Positions 56,917 through 64,000 of a DNA stretch of 64,000 nt are shown here, piece after piece. How positions within the stretch are numbered: position 1 is the stretch's first letter; each line of letters starts with the position of its first letter. The notes below the pieces were generated by a model that had not been told where the DNA came from, ran no database searches, and worked only from the letters and a program-made list of their open reading frames with translations. Source of the stretch: Pseudoxanthomonas sp. YR558 (GTDB lineage: Bacteria > Pseudomonadota > Gammaproteobacteria > Xanthomonadales > Xanthomonadaceae); contig NZ_FPCI01000001.1 of NCBI RefSeq assembly GCF_900116385.1, positions 1,302,001 to 1,366,000 on the forward strand, given 5' to 3'. Made by a program: the position numbers and the translations under genes.

Positions 56917-57744
56917 TCAATGCGCGGCGGCCTGTTGCTTCCAGGCGCGCGGCGACAACCCGCTGTGCGCCTTGAAGGCGCGCGACAGCGCCGCTTCGCT
57001 GCCATAGCCCACATCGGCGGCCACCACCTTCAACGGCTTGCCGTGGCGCAGCGCCTGCTGCGCCAGGCCCACGCGCCAGCCCTGCAGGTACTGGCCCGGC
57101 GTCGTGCCGAGCGCTTCGCGGAACTGGGTGGCGAATACGCTGCGCGACATCCCGGCCACGCGTGCCAGCTCGTCCAGGGTCCACTCCTTCGCCGGCGCCT
57201 CGTGCATCGCCACGATCGCGTTGCGCAGGCGTGGGTGCGAAAGACCGGCCAGCATGCCGCCCTTCACTTCGCCGGTCTCCATCAGCTGGCGCAGCACCTG
57301 GATCATCACGACTTCGAACAGCCGGTTGACCAGCGCCGTGCGTCCGCAGCGCTGGGTGAAGGCCTCTTCGAACAGCAGCGGCAGCACGTCCTGCGCCCCA
57401 TGCAGGTTTTCCAGCGGCAGACAGACCACGTCGGGCAGCGCGGCGCTGATCGGATTTTGCGCGCCGCCTTCGAACCGCACGTTGGCGCAGGCCATCTCGG
57501 CCCCGCGCGTCGCATCGCTGACGAAGCGGTGCGTCATCGCGCGTGGATAGAGCAGCAGGCTGGGCGCATCGATGCGCAGCGAGGTAGCGCCATGGAACAC
57601 CTCCAGCGGCCCGCGCTGGATGAGGTGCAGCTGGCCGACGCCGGGCTCCGCCTCCAGCGTGTTGATGCCGCACAGCGCACCGGCGTGGAAGACCTCCGCC
57701 GACACCGAGAACCGCTCCAGCAGGACCGCAAGCCGGTCGACCAT
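56917..57744 (-). CDS. AraC-family regulator with cupin-like ligand domain
   Basis: 275 residues: an N-terminal cupin-type ligand domain (about 10-165) and a C-terminal double helix-turn-helix (about 180-270) with [24 protein letters not shown] and [24 protein letters not shown] stands 7 bases before the ATG. It is divergent from ohr and an alpha/beta hydrolase across 122 bases, so it probably controls them. The inducer is unknown. Confidence 0.9.
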   Translation of the reverse strand: MVDRLAVLLERFSVSAEVFHAGALCGINTLEAEPGVGQLHLIQRGPLEVFHGATSLRIDAPSLLLYPRAMTHRFVSDATRGAEMACANVRFEGGAQNPISAALPDVVCLPLENLHGAQDVLPLLFEEAFTQRCGRTALVNRLFEVVMIQVLRQLMETGEVKGGMLAGLSHPRLRNAIVAMHEAPAKEWTLDELARVAGMSRSVFATQFREALGTTPGQYLQGWRVGLAQQALRHGKPLKVVAADVGYGSEAALSRAFKAHSGLSPRAWKQQAAAH

Positions 57745-57866
57745 GGAAGTACTCCCGATCAAGTTTTCAGGATTCTACATCACCATCAGTCCCGGCCGGG
57801 GGCGCAAAGTACACCTCACCGGACGGCCACCCGCCCCGGACCACCCACCTTCCCAGGAGTACCGCC

Positions 57867-58295
57867 ATGTCCATCGAAAAGATCCTCTATACCGCCACCG
57901 CCACCGCCACCGGCGGCCGCGAAGGCCAGGCCACCTCGTCCGACGGCGTGCTGGCCGTCAAGTTGTCCACCCCGCGCGAGCTGGGCGGCGCCGGCGGCGA
58001 CGGCACCAACCCGGAGCAGTTGTTCGCGGCGGGCTGGTCGGCCTGCTTCCTGGGCGCGCTGAAGTTCGTCGCCGGCAAGCAGAAGGTCGCTCTGCCCGCC
58101 TCCACCACGGTCACCGGCAAGGTCGGCATCGGCCAGATCCCCACCGGTTTCGGCATCCAGGCCGAACTGACCATCGCCGCCCCGGGCATCGAACGCGAAC
58201 AGCTGCAGGCCCTGGTCGATGCCGCCCACATCGTCTGCCCGTACTCCAACGCCACGCGCGGCAACATCGACGTGACGCTGGTGCTGGCCGACTGA
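57867..58295 (+). CDS. ohr: Ohr/OsmC-family organic hydroperoxide resistance protein
   Basis: 142 residues. The two reactive cysteines are Cys60 ([10 protein letters not shown]) and Cys124 ([13 protein letters not shown]), with the family sequence [17 protein letters not shown]. It reduces organic peroxides using lipoyl/thiol donors in the cytoplasm. A CAGGAG lies before the ATG. Unlike classical ohr, the neighbour regulator is AraC-type, not the MarR-type OhrR. The hydrolase gene follows 41 bases later. Confidence 0.93.
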   Translation: MSIEKILYTATATATGGREGQATSSDGVLAVKLSTPRELGGAGGDGTNPEQLFAAGWSACFLGALKFVAGKQKVALPASTTVTGKVGIGQIPTGFGIQAELTIAAPGIEREQLQALVDAAHIVCPYSNATRGNIDVTLVLAD

Positions 58296-58336
58296 TCCTC
58301 CTTCCTGACCCACCACCCTTCGCAGGAACCGCACCC

Positions 58337-59278
58337 ATGAACGTCTTCACCCGCACGATCGCCGCCACGCTGCTGGCCGTCGCCACCCAGGCCAGCTTCG
58401 CCGCGCAACCCGCGCCCACCACCGCCCCGGTCGCCGTCGAACGCACCGCCAGTACCCTCACCACCGCCGACGGCGTGCAGCTGTACTACAAGGACTGGGG
58501 CCCGAAGGACGGCCCGGTCGTCACCTTCAGCCACGGCTGGCCGCTGTCCTCGGACAGCTGGGAATCGCAGATGATCTTCCTGGCGTCGAAGGGCTACCGC
58601 GTGGTCGCCCACGACCGCCGCGGCCACGGTCGTTCGAGCCAGCCGTGGGACGGCAACGACATGGACCACTACGCCGACGACCTGGCCACGGTGATCAACA
58701 CGCTGGACCTGAAGGACGTGACCCTGGTCGGCTTCTCCACCGGCGGCGGCGAAGTGGCGCGCTACATCGGCCGCCACGGCACCAGCCGCGTCAAAAAGGC
58801 CGTGCTGATCAGCGCCGTGCCGCCGCTGATGTTGAAGACCGCAGACAACCCGGGGGGCCTGCCGATCGAGGTCTTCGATGGTCTGCGCAAAGGCTCGCTG
58901 GACAACCGCGCGCAGCTCTACAAGGACATCGCCTCGGGCCCGTTCTACGGCTTCAACCGCCCCGGCGCGAAACCCTCGCAGGGCCTGATCGACAGCTGGT
59001 GGGCGCAGGGCATGCAGGCCGGCCACAAGAACACCTACGACTCGATCGCCGCGTTCTCGGCCACCGACTTCCGCGAAGATCTGAAGAAGTTCGACATCCC
59101 CACCCTGGTGATCCACGGCGACGACGACCAGATCGTCCCCCTCGACGCCTCCGGCAAGGCCTCGGCCAAGCTGATCAAGGGCGCCCAACTGATCGTCTAC
59201 CCCGGCGCACCGCACGGCCTGACGGACACGCACAAGGATCGCGTCAACCAGGACCTGCTGACCTTCCTTCAGAAGTAA
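58337..59278 (+). CDS. Exported alpha/beta-hydrolase, haloperoxidase-like
   Basis: 313 residues. Signal peptide (about 1-23, ending SFAA), then the cofactor-free haloperoxidase/esterase pattern: [28 protein letters not shown], nucleophile Ser134 in [13 protein letters not shown], Asp near 263 (HGDDDQIVP) and His293 (APHGLTD). The family often shows perhydrolase activity, which fits its place behind ohr. The enzyme should act in the periplasm. A terminator follows 17 bases after the stop. Confidence 0.9.
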   Translation: MNVFTRTIAATLLAVATQASFAAQPAPTTAPVAVERTASTLTTADGVQLYYKDWGPKDGPVVTFSHGWPLSSDSWESQMIFLASKGYRVVAHDRRGHGRSSQPWDGNDMDHYADDLATVINTLDLKDVTLVGFSTGGGEVARYIGRHGTSRVKKAVLISAVPPLMLKTADNPGGLPIEVFDGLRKGSLDNRAQLYKDIASGPFYGFNRPGAKPSQGLIDSWWAQGMQAGHKNTYDSIAAFSATDFREDLKKFDIPTLVIHGDDDQIVPLDASGKASAKLIKGAQLIVYPGAPHGLTDTHKDRVNQDLLTFLQK

Positions 59279-59294
59279 GCGAAACACCGAAAAC

Positions 59295-59330
59295 AGCAAC
59301 GGCCGCTACGCGGCCGTTTGCTTTTCTTGC
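59295..59330 (+). terminator. Rho-independent terminator after the hydrolase gene
   Basis: AACGGCCGC, TAC, GCGGCCGTT makes a perfect 9-base stem with a three-base loop, extended by AGC/GCT, and followed by TTTTCTT. It should end the ohr-hydrolase transcript. Confidence 0.85.
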
Positions 59331-59373
59331 GCCTCCCTAGCGACGCGCCAGCGAGCCCACCAGACCCGAAGGG

Positions 59374-59540
59374 CGGCGGACAAGGATGTCCGCCGTTTTC
59401 CGCCTCGCCAGGAAGGCGAGTCGGAAAATCCCGATAGCGTCGAAACGATGGGATTGCTTCGTCGGGAAAAGCGCTTTCTTTTGGTGACTTTTCTTTGCGC
59501 TTACAAAGAAAAGTTACCCGCTGGCCCGAAGGGCGAGCGG
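59374..59540. repeat. Hairpin-rich intergenic element
   Basis: Most of the 275-base gap between the hydrolase and GNAT genes is a run of inverted repeats: a 9-base stem at 59374-59395, a 13-base stem with one mismatch at 59396-59428, AATCCC/GGGATT at 59427-59455, a 15-base stem with one wobble pair and a 6-base loop at 59483-59518 (GGTGACTTTTCTTTG and its complement), and 9 pairs with one mismatch at 59518-59540. The T-rich stem resembles sequences I remember as dispersed in xanthomonad genomes. No protein is evident here. Confidence 0.65.
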
Positions 59541-59553
59541 AACACGCATTGAA

Positions 59554-60069
59554 CTAGACGGAAGCAGCCCGCCGCAGGATGAACTCATCATCCAACGTCT
59601 TCCCCACCGCGAACTTGTATCCCCCCACCCGCACGAACCCCTGCCGCTCATAGAACCGCTGCGCACCGAAGTTCTCCGACCACACCCCGATCCACAGCGT
59701 CCGCGGCCCGTCCTTCAACAACCACCGCTCCACCTCGGCGAACAGCTTCCCGCCCCACCCACCGTTCTGGTGCGACGCCAGCACGTACAACCGCTTCAGC
59801 TCGCCATCGCCCTTCATCACGTCCGCATGCGGCAACCCGCATGGCCCGGCGGCTGCATGGCCCACGGCCACGCCATCGGCTTCGAGCAACCACACCGCGT
59901 AATCCGGGTGCGACAGGATGATCCGTTGCTTGTCGACGTCGTAGGCGTCGGCGAGGAACGCCGAAAGATCTTCCGCCGGATACAGATGCCCGAAAGTTTC
60001 CGTGAACGTACGCGACGCCAGGTCCGAGAGGACCGTGGCGTCATCGACGGTGGCGCGACGGATCTGCAC
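59554..60069 (-). CDS. GNAT-family acetyltransferase
   Basis: 171 residues. CoA motif LASHQNGGWGGKLF and the later SENFGAQRFYERQGF are typical of GNATs, with MQIRRATVDDATVLSDLASRTF at the start. Substrate unknown. It begins 2 bases after the acidic-tail protein stop and is probably third in an aspS transcript. Confidence 0.88.
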   Translation of the reverse strand: MQIRRATVDDATVLSDLASRTFTETFGHLYPAEDLSAFLADAYDVDKQRIILSHPDYAVWLLEADGVAVGHAAAGPCGLPHADVMKGDGELKRLYVLASHQNGGWGGKLFAEVERWLLKDGPRTLWIGVWSENFGAQRFYERQGFVRVGGYKFAVGKTLDDEFILRRAASV

Positions 60070-60071
60070 GC

Positions 60072-60374
60072 TTACGCGTCCTCTTCTTCCTCTTCCTCTT
60101 CGTCCGCCTCGTCTTCCTCGTCGGCGTCCTCGTCTTCTTCCTCTTCGTACTCTTCTTCGTCTTCGTCTTCTTCTTCGTAATCGTCTTCGCCGAAGTCCTC
60201 GCCGTCCCAGCGGCCTTGGCCGTCCGGCAGGAAGGTCACCGCCATCGCCGCCGGCGACGTGCCGACGCGCACCAGCCAGCCGCCGAACACGCGCGCGCGT
60301 TCCGTCACCAGGCCCGCATCGGCGCCTTCATTGCCCAGGCGTTCCCACTCCAGCGAAAAAGCGTATTCCGTCAT
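60072..60374 (-). CDS. Small protein with extreme Asp/Glu tail
   Basis: 100 residues. The first 57 form a small domain (MTEYAFSLEWERLGNEGADAG, RVFGGWLVRVG, AVTFLPDG) that resembles short DUF-type proteins found in xanthomonads. From residue 58 on nearly every residue is Asp or Glu, with a few Ala and Tyr, giving a very low pI. On the plus strand the tail is a long pyrimidine-rich tract. It sits 14 bases after the aspS stop and 2 bases before the GNAT gene. Function unknown. Confidence 0.72.
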   Translation of the reverse strand: MTEYAFSLEWERLGNEGADAGLVTERARVFGGWLVRVGTSPAAMAVTFLPDGQGRWDGEDFGEDDYEEEDEDEEEYEEEEDEDADEEDEADEEEEEEEDA

Positions 60375-60388
60375 TGCGTGTTTCTCTC

Positions 60389-62140
60389 TCAGTCTTTCTT
60401 CGGACGAACTTGGATGTGCACTTCGGCCAGCTGCTCGTCCGGGATCGGCGACGGCGCGCCGGTCATCAGGCACTGCGCACTGGTGGTCTTGGGGAACGGG
60501 ATGACGTCGCGGATCGACTCCGTGCCCGCCATCAGCGCCGCGATACGGTCGATGCCGAACGCGATGCCGCCATGCGGCGGCGCGCCGAAGCGCAACGCGT
60601 CCAGCAGGAAGCCGAACTTGGCTTCCGCCTCTTCCGCACCGATGCCGAGCAGCTCGAACACCGCGCTCTGCATGTCGGGGCGGTGGATACGGATCGAACC
60701 ACCACCGATCTCGTTGCCGTTCAGCACCATGTCGTAACCGCGCGATACCGCCGTCTTCGCGTTCGCACGCAGGTCGTCGATGTCGTCAACCGCGGGCGCG
60801 GTGAAGGGATGGTGGAGCGCGACGTAGCGCTGCGCTTCCTCGTCCCATTCGAACATCGGGAAGTCGGTGACCCACAGGGGCTTCCAGCCGTCCTGGATCA
60901 GGCCGAAGTCCTTGCCGGCCTTCAGGCGCAGCGCGCCCATGAAGTCGCTGACCTTGTTGTAGCCGCCCGCGCCGAAGAACACGATGTCGCCGTTGCCGGC
61001 GCCGACATGCTTCACCAGCGCCGCGAAGGCGTCTTCCGCGAAGAACTTCTGGATCGGCGAGCTGACCGCGCCAGCCTCATCGATCTTGATGTAGGCCAGG
61101 CCCTTGGCGCCGTACTTGGCGGCATGCGCGGCGTACTCGTCGATCTGCTTGCGGCTGAGCGACGCGCCGCCCGGGATGCGCAGCGCGGCCACGCGGCCGT
61201 CCGGATCGTTGGCGGCGGCGGTGAACACCGCGAACTCGCTGGACTTCACCAGCTCGGCCACGTCGACCAGTTCCAGTGCGATGCGCAGGTCCGGCTTGTC
61301 CGAGCCGTAGCGACGCATCGCCTCGGCCCAGGTCATGCGCGGGAACTGGGTGTCCAGCTGCACGTCCATCACCTCGGCGAAGATGTCGCGGATCATGCCT
61401 TCCACCGCGTCCTGCACGTCGCGCTCGCGCACGAAGGCGAATTCCATGTCGAGCTGGGTGAACTCCAGCTGGCGGTCGGCGCGCAGCGCTTCATCGCGGA
61501 AGCAGCGCGCGATCTGGTAGTAGCGGTCGAAGCCGGCCACCATCAGGATCTGCTTGAACAGCTGCGGCGACTGCGGCAGCGCATAGAACTCGCCCGGGTG
61601 CATGCGCGCCGGCACCAGGAAGTCGCGCGCGCCTTCCGGCGTGGCCTTGGTCAGGATGGGCGTTTCGATGTCCTGGAAGCCGCGCGCATCCAGCCAGCGG
61701 CGCAACGCCTGCACCAGCCTGATACGGGTGCGCTGCTTGCGCTGCATGTCGGCGCTGCGCAGGTCCAGGTAGCGATACTTCAGGCGCGTCTCCTCGCCCG
61801 GGTTCTCGTGGTGGTGGAACGGCAGCGGATCGGCCTTGTTGAGGACGGTGATCCGGGTGGCGATCACTTCCACCTTGCCGGTGCGGATCTTGGTATTGAC
61901 GGCCTCGCGCGCACGCACGATGCCTTCGACCTGCAGCACGTCCTCGTAGCCCAGCGACGCGGCCACCTTGAACACCTCTGCATTGGAGGGGTCCACCGTC
62001 ACCTGCACGATGCCTTCGTGGTCGCGCAGGTCGATGAAGCAGACACCGCCGAGATTGCGGGCGACGTCGGTCCAGCCGCACAGGGTCACGGTCTGGCCGA
62101 TCATGGCCTCGTCGACGAGGCCGCAGAAATGGGTACGCAT
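60389..62140 (-). CDS. aspS: Aspartyl-tRNA synthetase
   Basis: Charges tRNA-Asp (possibly tRNA-Asn too if non-discriminating). 583 residues, normal bacterial type. N-terminal OB fold ([23 protein letters not shown]), class II motif 2 in [23 protein letters not shown], the bacterial GAD insertion (about 290-420) and motif 3 [12 protein letters not shown]. The start here matches the family; an upstream in-frame codon is poorer. First of the aspS, acidic protein, GNAT set. Confidence 0.97.
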   Translation of the reverse strand: MRTHFCGLVDEAMIGQTVTLCGWTDVARNLGGVCFIDLRDHEGIVQVTVDPSNAEVFKVAASLGYEDVLQVEGIVRAREAVNTKIRTGKVEVIATRITVLNKADPLPFHHHENPGEETRLKYRYLDLRSADMQRKQRTRIRLVQALRRWLDARGFQDIETPILTKATPEGARDFLVPARMHPGEFYALPQSPQLFKQILMVAGFDRYYQIARCFRDEALRADRQLEFTQLDMEFAFVRERDVQDAVEGMIRDIFAEVMDVQLDTQFPRMTWAEAMRRYGSDKPDLRIALELVDVAELVKSSEFAVFTAAANDPDGRVAALRIPGGASLSRKQIDEYAAHAAKYGAKGLAYIKIDEAGAVSSPIQKFFAEDAFAALVKHVGAGNGDIVFFGAGGYNKVSDFMGALRLKAGKDFGLIQDGWKPLWVTDFPMFEWDEEAQRYVALHHPFTAPAVDDIDDLRANAKTAVSRGYDMVLNGNEIGGGSIRIHRPDMQSAVFELLGIGAEEAEAKFGFLLDALRFGAPPHGGIAFGIDRIAALMAGTESIRDVIPFPKTTSAQCLMTGAPSPIPDEQLAEVHIQVRPKKD

Positions 62141-62298
62141 GGGGGCTCCACTGGGTTCGGACCGGGGCCGGGACATTCCGCGGCCGGGACAGGCCGGTCA
62201 AGCCGCGTAGTTTACCCGGTCCCCCGCCCGCCGGCCCCACCCCTGCACGGGCTTAACGACCCCGGCGTATGCTGGCGCCTCCCTAGGAGGGTGCCACC

Positions 62299-63198
62299 AT
62301 GAAGAAGCCGTTGTTGCAGTCCGTGCTCGTACTGTTGCTGGCCCTGGTGGCCGGCAGCGCCGTCGCCCAGGTCGGTACGCGGGCCTATGCGCCCGAGAAC
62401 CTGCGCCAACTGTCCGTTCAGGACCAGACGCGCGTGATCAGCCTGGAGTACTCGGAACAATCCCGCGGTCGCCGCATCCCGGACGACCAGCTCCGCTTCT
62501 ACCTCGACCAGGTCAACCGATCCAACTGGACCTTCAGCCGGATCAAGCAGGACATCGCGCAGTCGCTCGGCGGCAACAGCGGCGGGTGGAACCCGAATCC
62601 GCCTTCCAACGGCAACACCATCCTGTGCGAGAGCAAGAGCGGCGATGCCAAGCGCTGCACGCCGCCGTGGCGTGGACAGTCGCGCCTGGTGCGGCAGCTC
62701 TCCAACAGCCGCTGCGAAGAAGGCGCGACCTGGAGCTCCCAGGATGGCCTGATCACCGTGTGGAAGGGCTGCCGCGGCGAGTTCGCCCAAGGCGTGGCCG
62801 CGGGTGGAACGATCCGCTGCGAAAGCACCGACGGCCGCGGCCGCACCTGCCGCACGCCGTGGAGCGGCCATTCGCGCCTGACCCGGCAGTTGTCGAGCGC
62901 CGCCTGCGTCGAAGGTCGTAGCTGGCAGTCACAGCAGGGCCAGGTGTACGTCGGCAATGGCTGCCGCGCCGAGTTCGCGCCGCGGGTGGGCAGCGGTGGC
63001 GGTTCCAGCAACTACTCCGTGACCTGCAGCAGCGAAGACAACCGCCGCAAAACCTGCGCCTACGACCCGCGCCAGGGCCGGCCGATTCTGTTGCAGCAGA
63101 TCTCGAACACCAGCTGCCGTGAAGGGTACAGCTGGGGTTACACCGGTACGCAGGTGTGGGTGGACCGCGGCTGCCGCGGCCGCTTCGGACCGCGCTGA
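62299..63198 (+). CDS. Secreted protein with three DUF3011 repeats
   Basis: 299 residues. Signal peptide (1-23, ending AVA), a short helical domain (about 30-92) and three repeats of about 57-60 residues (107-163, 171-227, 239-298), each with four cysteines (110/120/139/158; 174/184/203/222; 243/253/273/292) and the pattern RL-RQLS-C-EG-W-V-GCR-F. This is DUF3011. The even cysteines suggest disulfides in the periplasm or outside. TAGGAGG precedes the ATG. Role unknown. Divergent from aspS. Confidence 0.9.
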   Translation: MKKPLLQSVLVLLLALVAGSAVAQVGTRAYAPENLRQLSVQDQTRVISLEYSEQSRGRRIPDDQLRFYLDQVNRSNWTFSRIKQDIAQSLGGNSGGWNPNPPSNGNTILCESKSGDAKRCTPPWRGQSRLVRQLSNSRCEEGATWSSQDGLITVWKGCRGEFAQGVAAGGTIRCESTDGRGRTCRTPWSGHSRLTRQLSSAACVEGRSWQSQQGQVYVGNGCRAEFAPRVGSGGGSSNYSVTCSSEDNRRKTCAYDPRQGRPILLQQISNTSCREGYSWGYTGTQVWVDRGCRGRFGPR

Positions 63199-63213
63199 GC
63201 CGCCGTTACCGAC

Positions 63214-63870
63214 TCAACCGCCGGCGCCCCAGGGTGCCGGCGGCAGTTCGACCGGCGTGGTGAGGTCGAATTCCACCCGGAACAACCGGCCGTTCGGCCG
63301 ACTCAATTCGTAGACGAAGGTCTTGCCGGGCACCAGCTCCATCGCCCAGGTATTCGTCACCGAGGCTGCCAGGCCTTCGCGCTGGAACATCGCGATCGAA
63401 TCCACGTCCACCGGGAACGCCTGCCGCTGCGTGCTACCCGGCTCGGCCGTGTCGCCGCCATACATCGTCACCGCATCCGGACTGCCGTCTTCGTGGCGGT
63501 GATCGTGCTTCAGCCTCACGCCGGTACCGGTGCGCGTCAGCACCCAGGTACGCGAGCGATCGTCGCCGACATGGAAGGGAATGCGGATCTCGCGCGTCGG
63601 GTCGTCGCAACCACGCACGTGCATGACCAGCGTCTTGCCCTCGAAAGGATCCGGAGTGGTCGACGCAGGTTGGTTGGCCGTGATGCGGCCGGCGTAGGCC
63701 TTGCCGCACAAAGGCCGCAGGTTGGCGAGAAACTGGGCGTGGGGCTCTGCAATGTAGTGGAGCGGTGGTGGCGGCCTGCCGAAGTCCTCCGAGGCGCCGT
63801 ACTCAGGCGCTTCAGCCTGGCAGCCAGTAGCGCAGAGCGCAGCCAGTACGAGAAACCCGGCGTTCGTCAT
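63214..63870 (-). CDS. Lipoprotein of unknown function
   Basis: 218 residues with a lipoprotein signal (MTNAGFLVLAALCATGC, Cys17). The mature part has a Pro-rich stretch (GRPPPPLHYI), two Cys (LRPLCGKAYAG, VMHVRGCDDPTRE) and a beta-rich region (RTWVLTRTGTGVRLKHDHRHEDG). No family recognised. It ends 15 bases from the convergent DUF3011 gene. Confidence 0.8.
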   Translation of the reverse strand: MTNAGFLVLAALCATGCQAEAPEYGASEDFGRPPPPLHYIAEPHAQFLANLRPLCGKAYAGRITANQPASTTPDPFEGKTLVMHVRGCDDPTREIRIPFHVGDDRSRTWVLTRTGTGVRLKHDHRHEDGSPDAVTMYGGDTAEPGSTQRQAFPVDVDSIAMFQREGLAASVTNTWAMELVPGKTFVYELSRPNGRLFRVEFDLTTPVELPPAPWGAGG

Positions 63871-63915
63871 TGCATCCCCTCATGGCACGAAGGGATGCAC
63901 CTTACACCGCCGTCG

Positions 63916-64000
63916 TCAGGACGAGGATGCCGAGGTCGATCCTGCCGGTTTGGATTCGGTCTTCGCAGGTGCACTCTCGGTCTTCGCCGGCGCCGACTCA
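63916..64000 (-). CDS. C-terminal end of a further gene (partial)
   Basis: On the minus strand an open frame enters from the right edge and stops at 63916-63918. Its last 27 residues are Ala/Pro/Lys/Ser-rich with a repeated SAPAKTE motif. This looks like a real disordered tail, as the frame stays open to the edge, but identity cannot be told from it. Confidence 0.45.
   Translation of the reverse strand, partial: ESAPAKTESAPAKTESKPAGSTSASSS

Overview
The window comes from a GC-rich gammaproteobacterium of the Xanthomonadaceae (Lysobacteraceae). Gene content and order (pilG-pilI-pilJ-chpA without pilH, gshB-tonB, a YtrA-type GntR/ABC operon, kup inside ruvCAB, a DUF3011 secreted protein) fit Pseudoxanthomonas, Stenotrophomonas or a near relative. 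The genus is an inference; no 16S gene is present. The whole window is ordinary chromosome: dense, about 50 genes, almost no gap above 150 bases, no insertion sequence, prophage or CRISPR array. The one foreign-looking patch is a lipase cassette at about 23.4-25.9 kb.

Layout. 1-7.9 kb: type IV pilus chemosensory operon on the minus strand (PilG, PilI, PilJ, and the N-terminal 1572 residues of the giant hybrid kinase ChpA/PilL, which runs off the left edge). 8.1-9.9 kb: gshB and tonB on plus. 9.9-15.3 kb: minus-strand operon of a GntR/YtrA repressor with its own palindromic operator, an ABC ATPase, a membrane protein and an S9 peptidase. 15.3-21.2 kb: tsaB, a YoaA/DinG helicase, and PBP1b overlapping a TPR lipoprotein that looks like the LpoP activator. 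21.3-23.4 kb: a two-domain glycosyltransferase. 23.4-25.9 kb: lipoprotein / class-3 lipase / coiled-coil membrane protein, read here as a candidate secreted-lipase effector with immunity. 26-29.8 kb: relA followed by a TPR membrane protein. 29.8-37.6 kb: exported hypothetical, hrpA, dps, recQ, exported hypothetical. 37.6-41.1 kb: GH3 beta-glucosidase and MFS permease behind a strong promoter with a LacI-type operator. 41.1-44.1 kb: oligopeptidase A, GNAT, tRNA-Lys(UUU). 44.2-51.2 kb: queC, queE, then cpoB-pal-tolB-tolA-tolR-tolQ-ybgC (gene order on minus: ybgC first). 51.3-56.2 kb: yebC-ruvC-ruvA-kup-ruvB. 56.2-59.3 kb: hydrolase, AraC regulator divergent from ohr and a haloperoxidase-like hydrolase. 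59.3-62.1 kb: terminator, hairpin-rich intergenic repeat, then aspS with an acidic-tail protein and a GNAT. 62.3 kb to the end: DUF3011 protein, lipoprotein and the tail of one more gene.

The genes work mostly in envelope biology (twitching chemosensing, TonB, Tol-Pal, PBP1b with its likely activator), DNA repair (ruvABC, recQ, YoaA), stringent response and tRNA modification (relA, tsaB, queCE), and peroxide defence (dps, ohr). Starts were chosen by homology, ribosome binding sites and overlaps. Functions rest on motifs read by eye, not on database searches.
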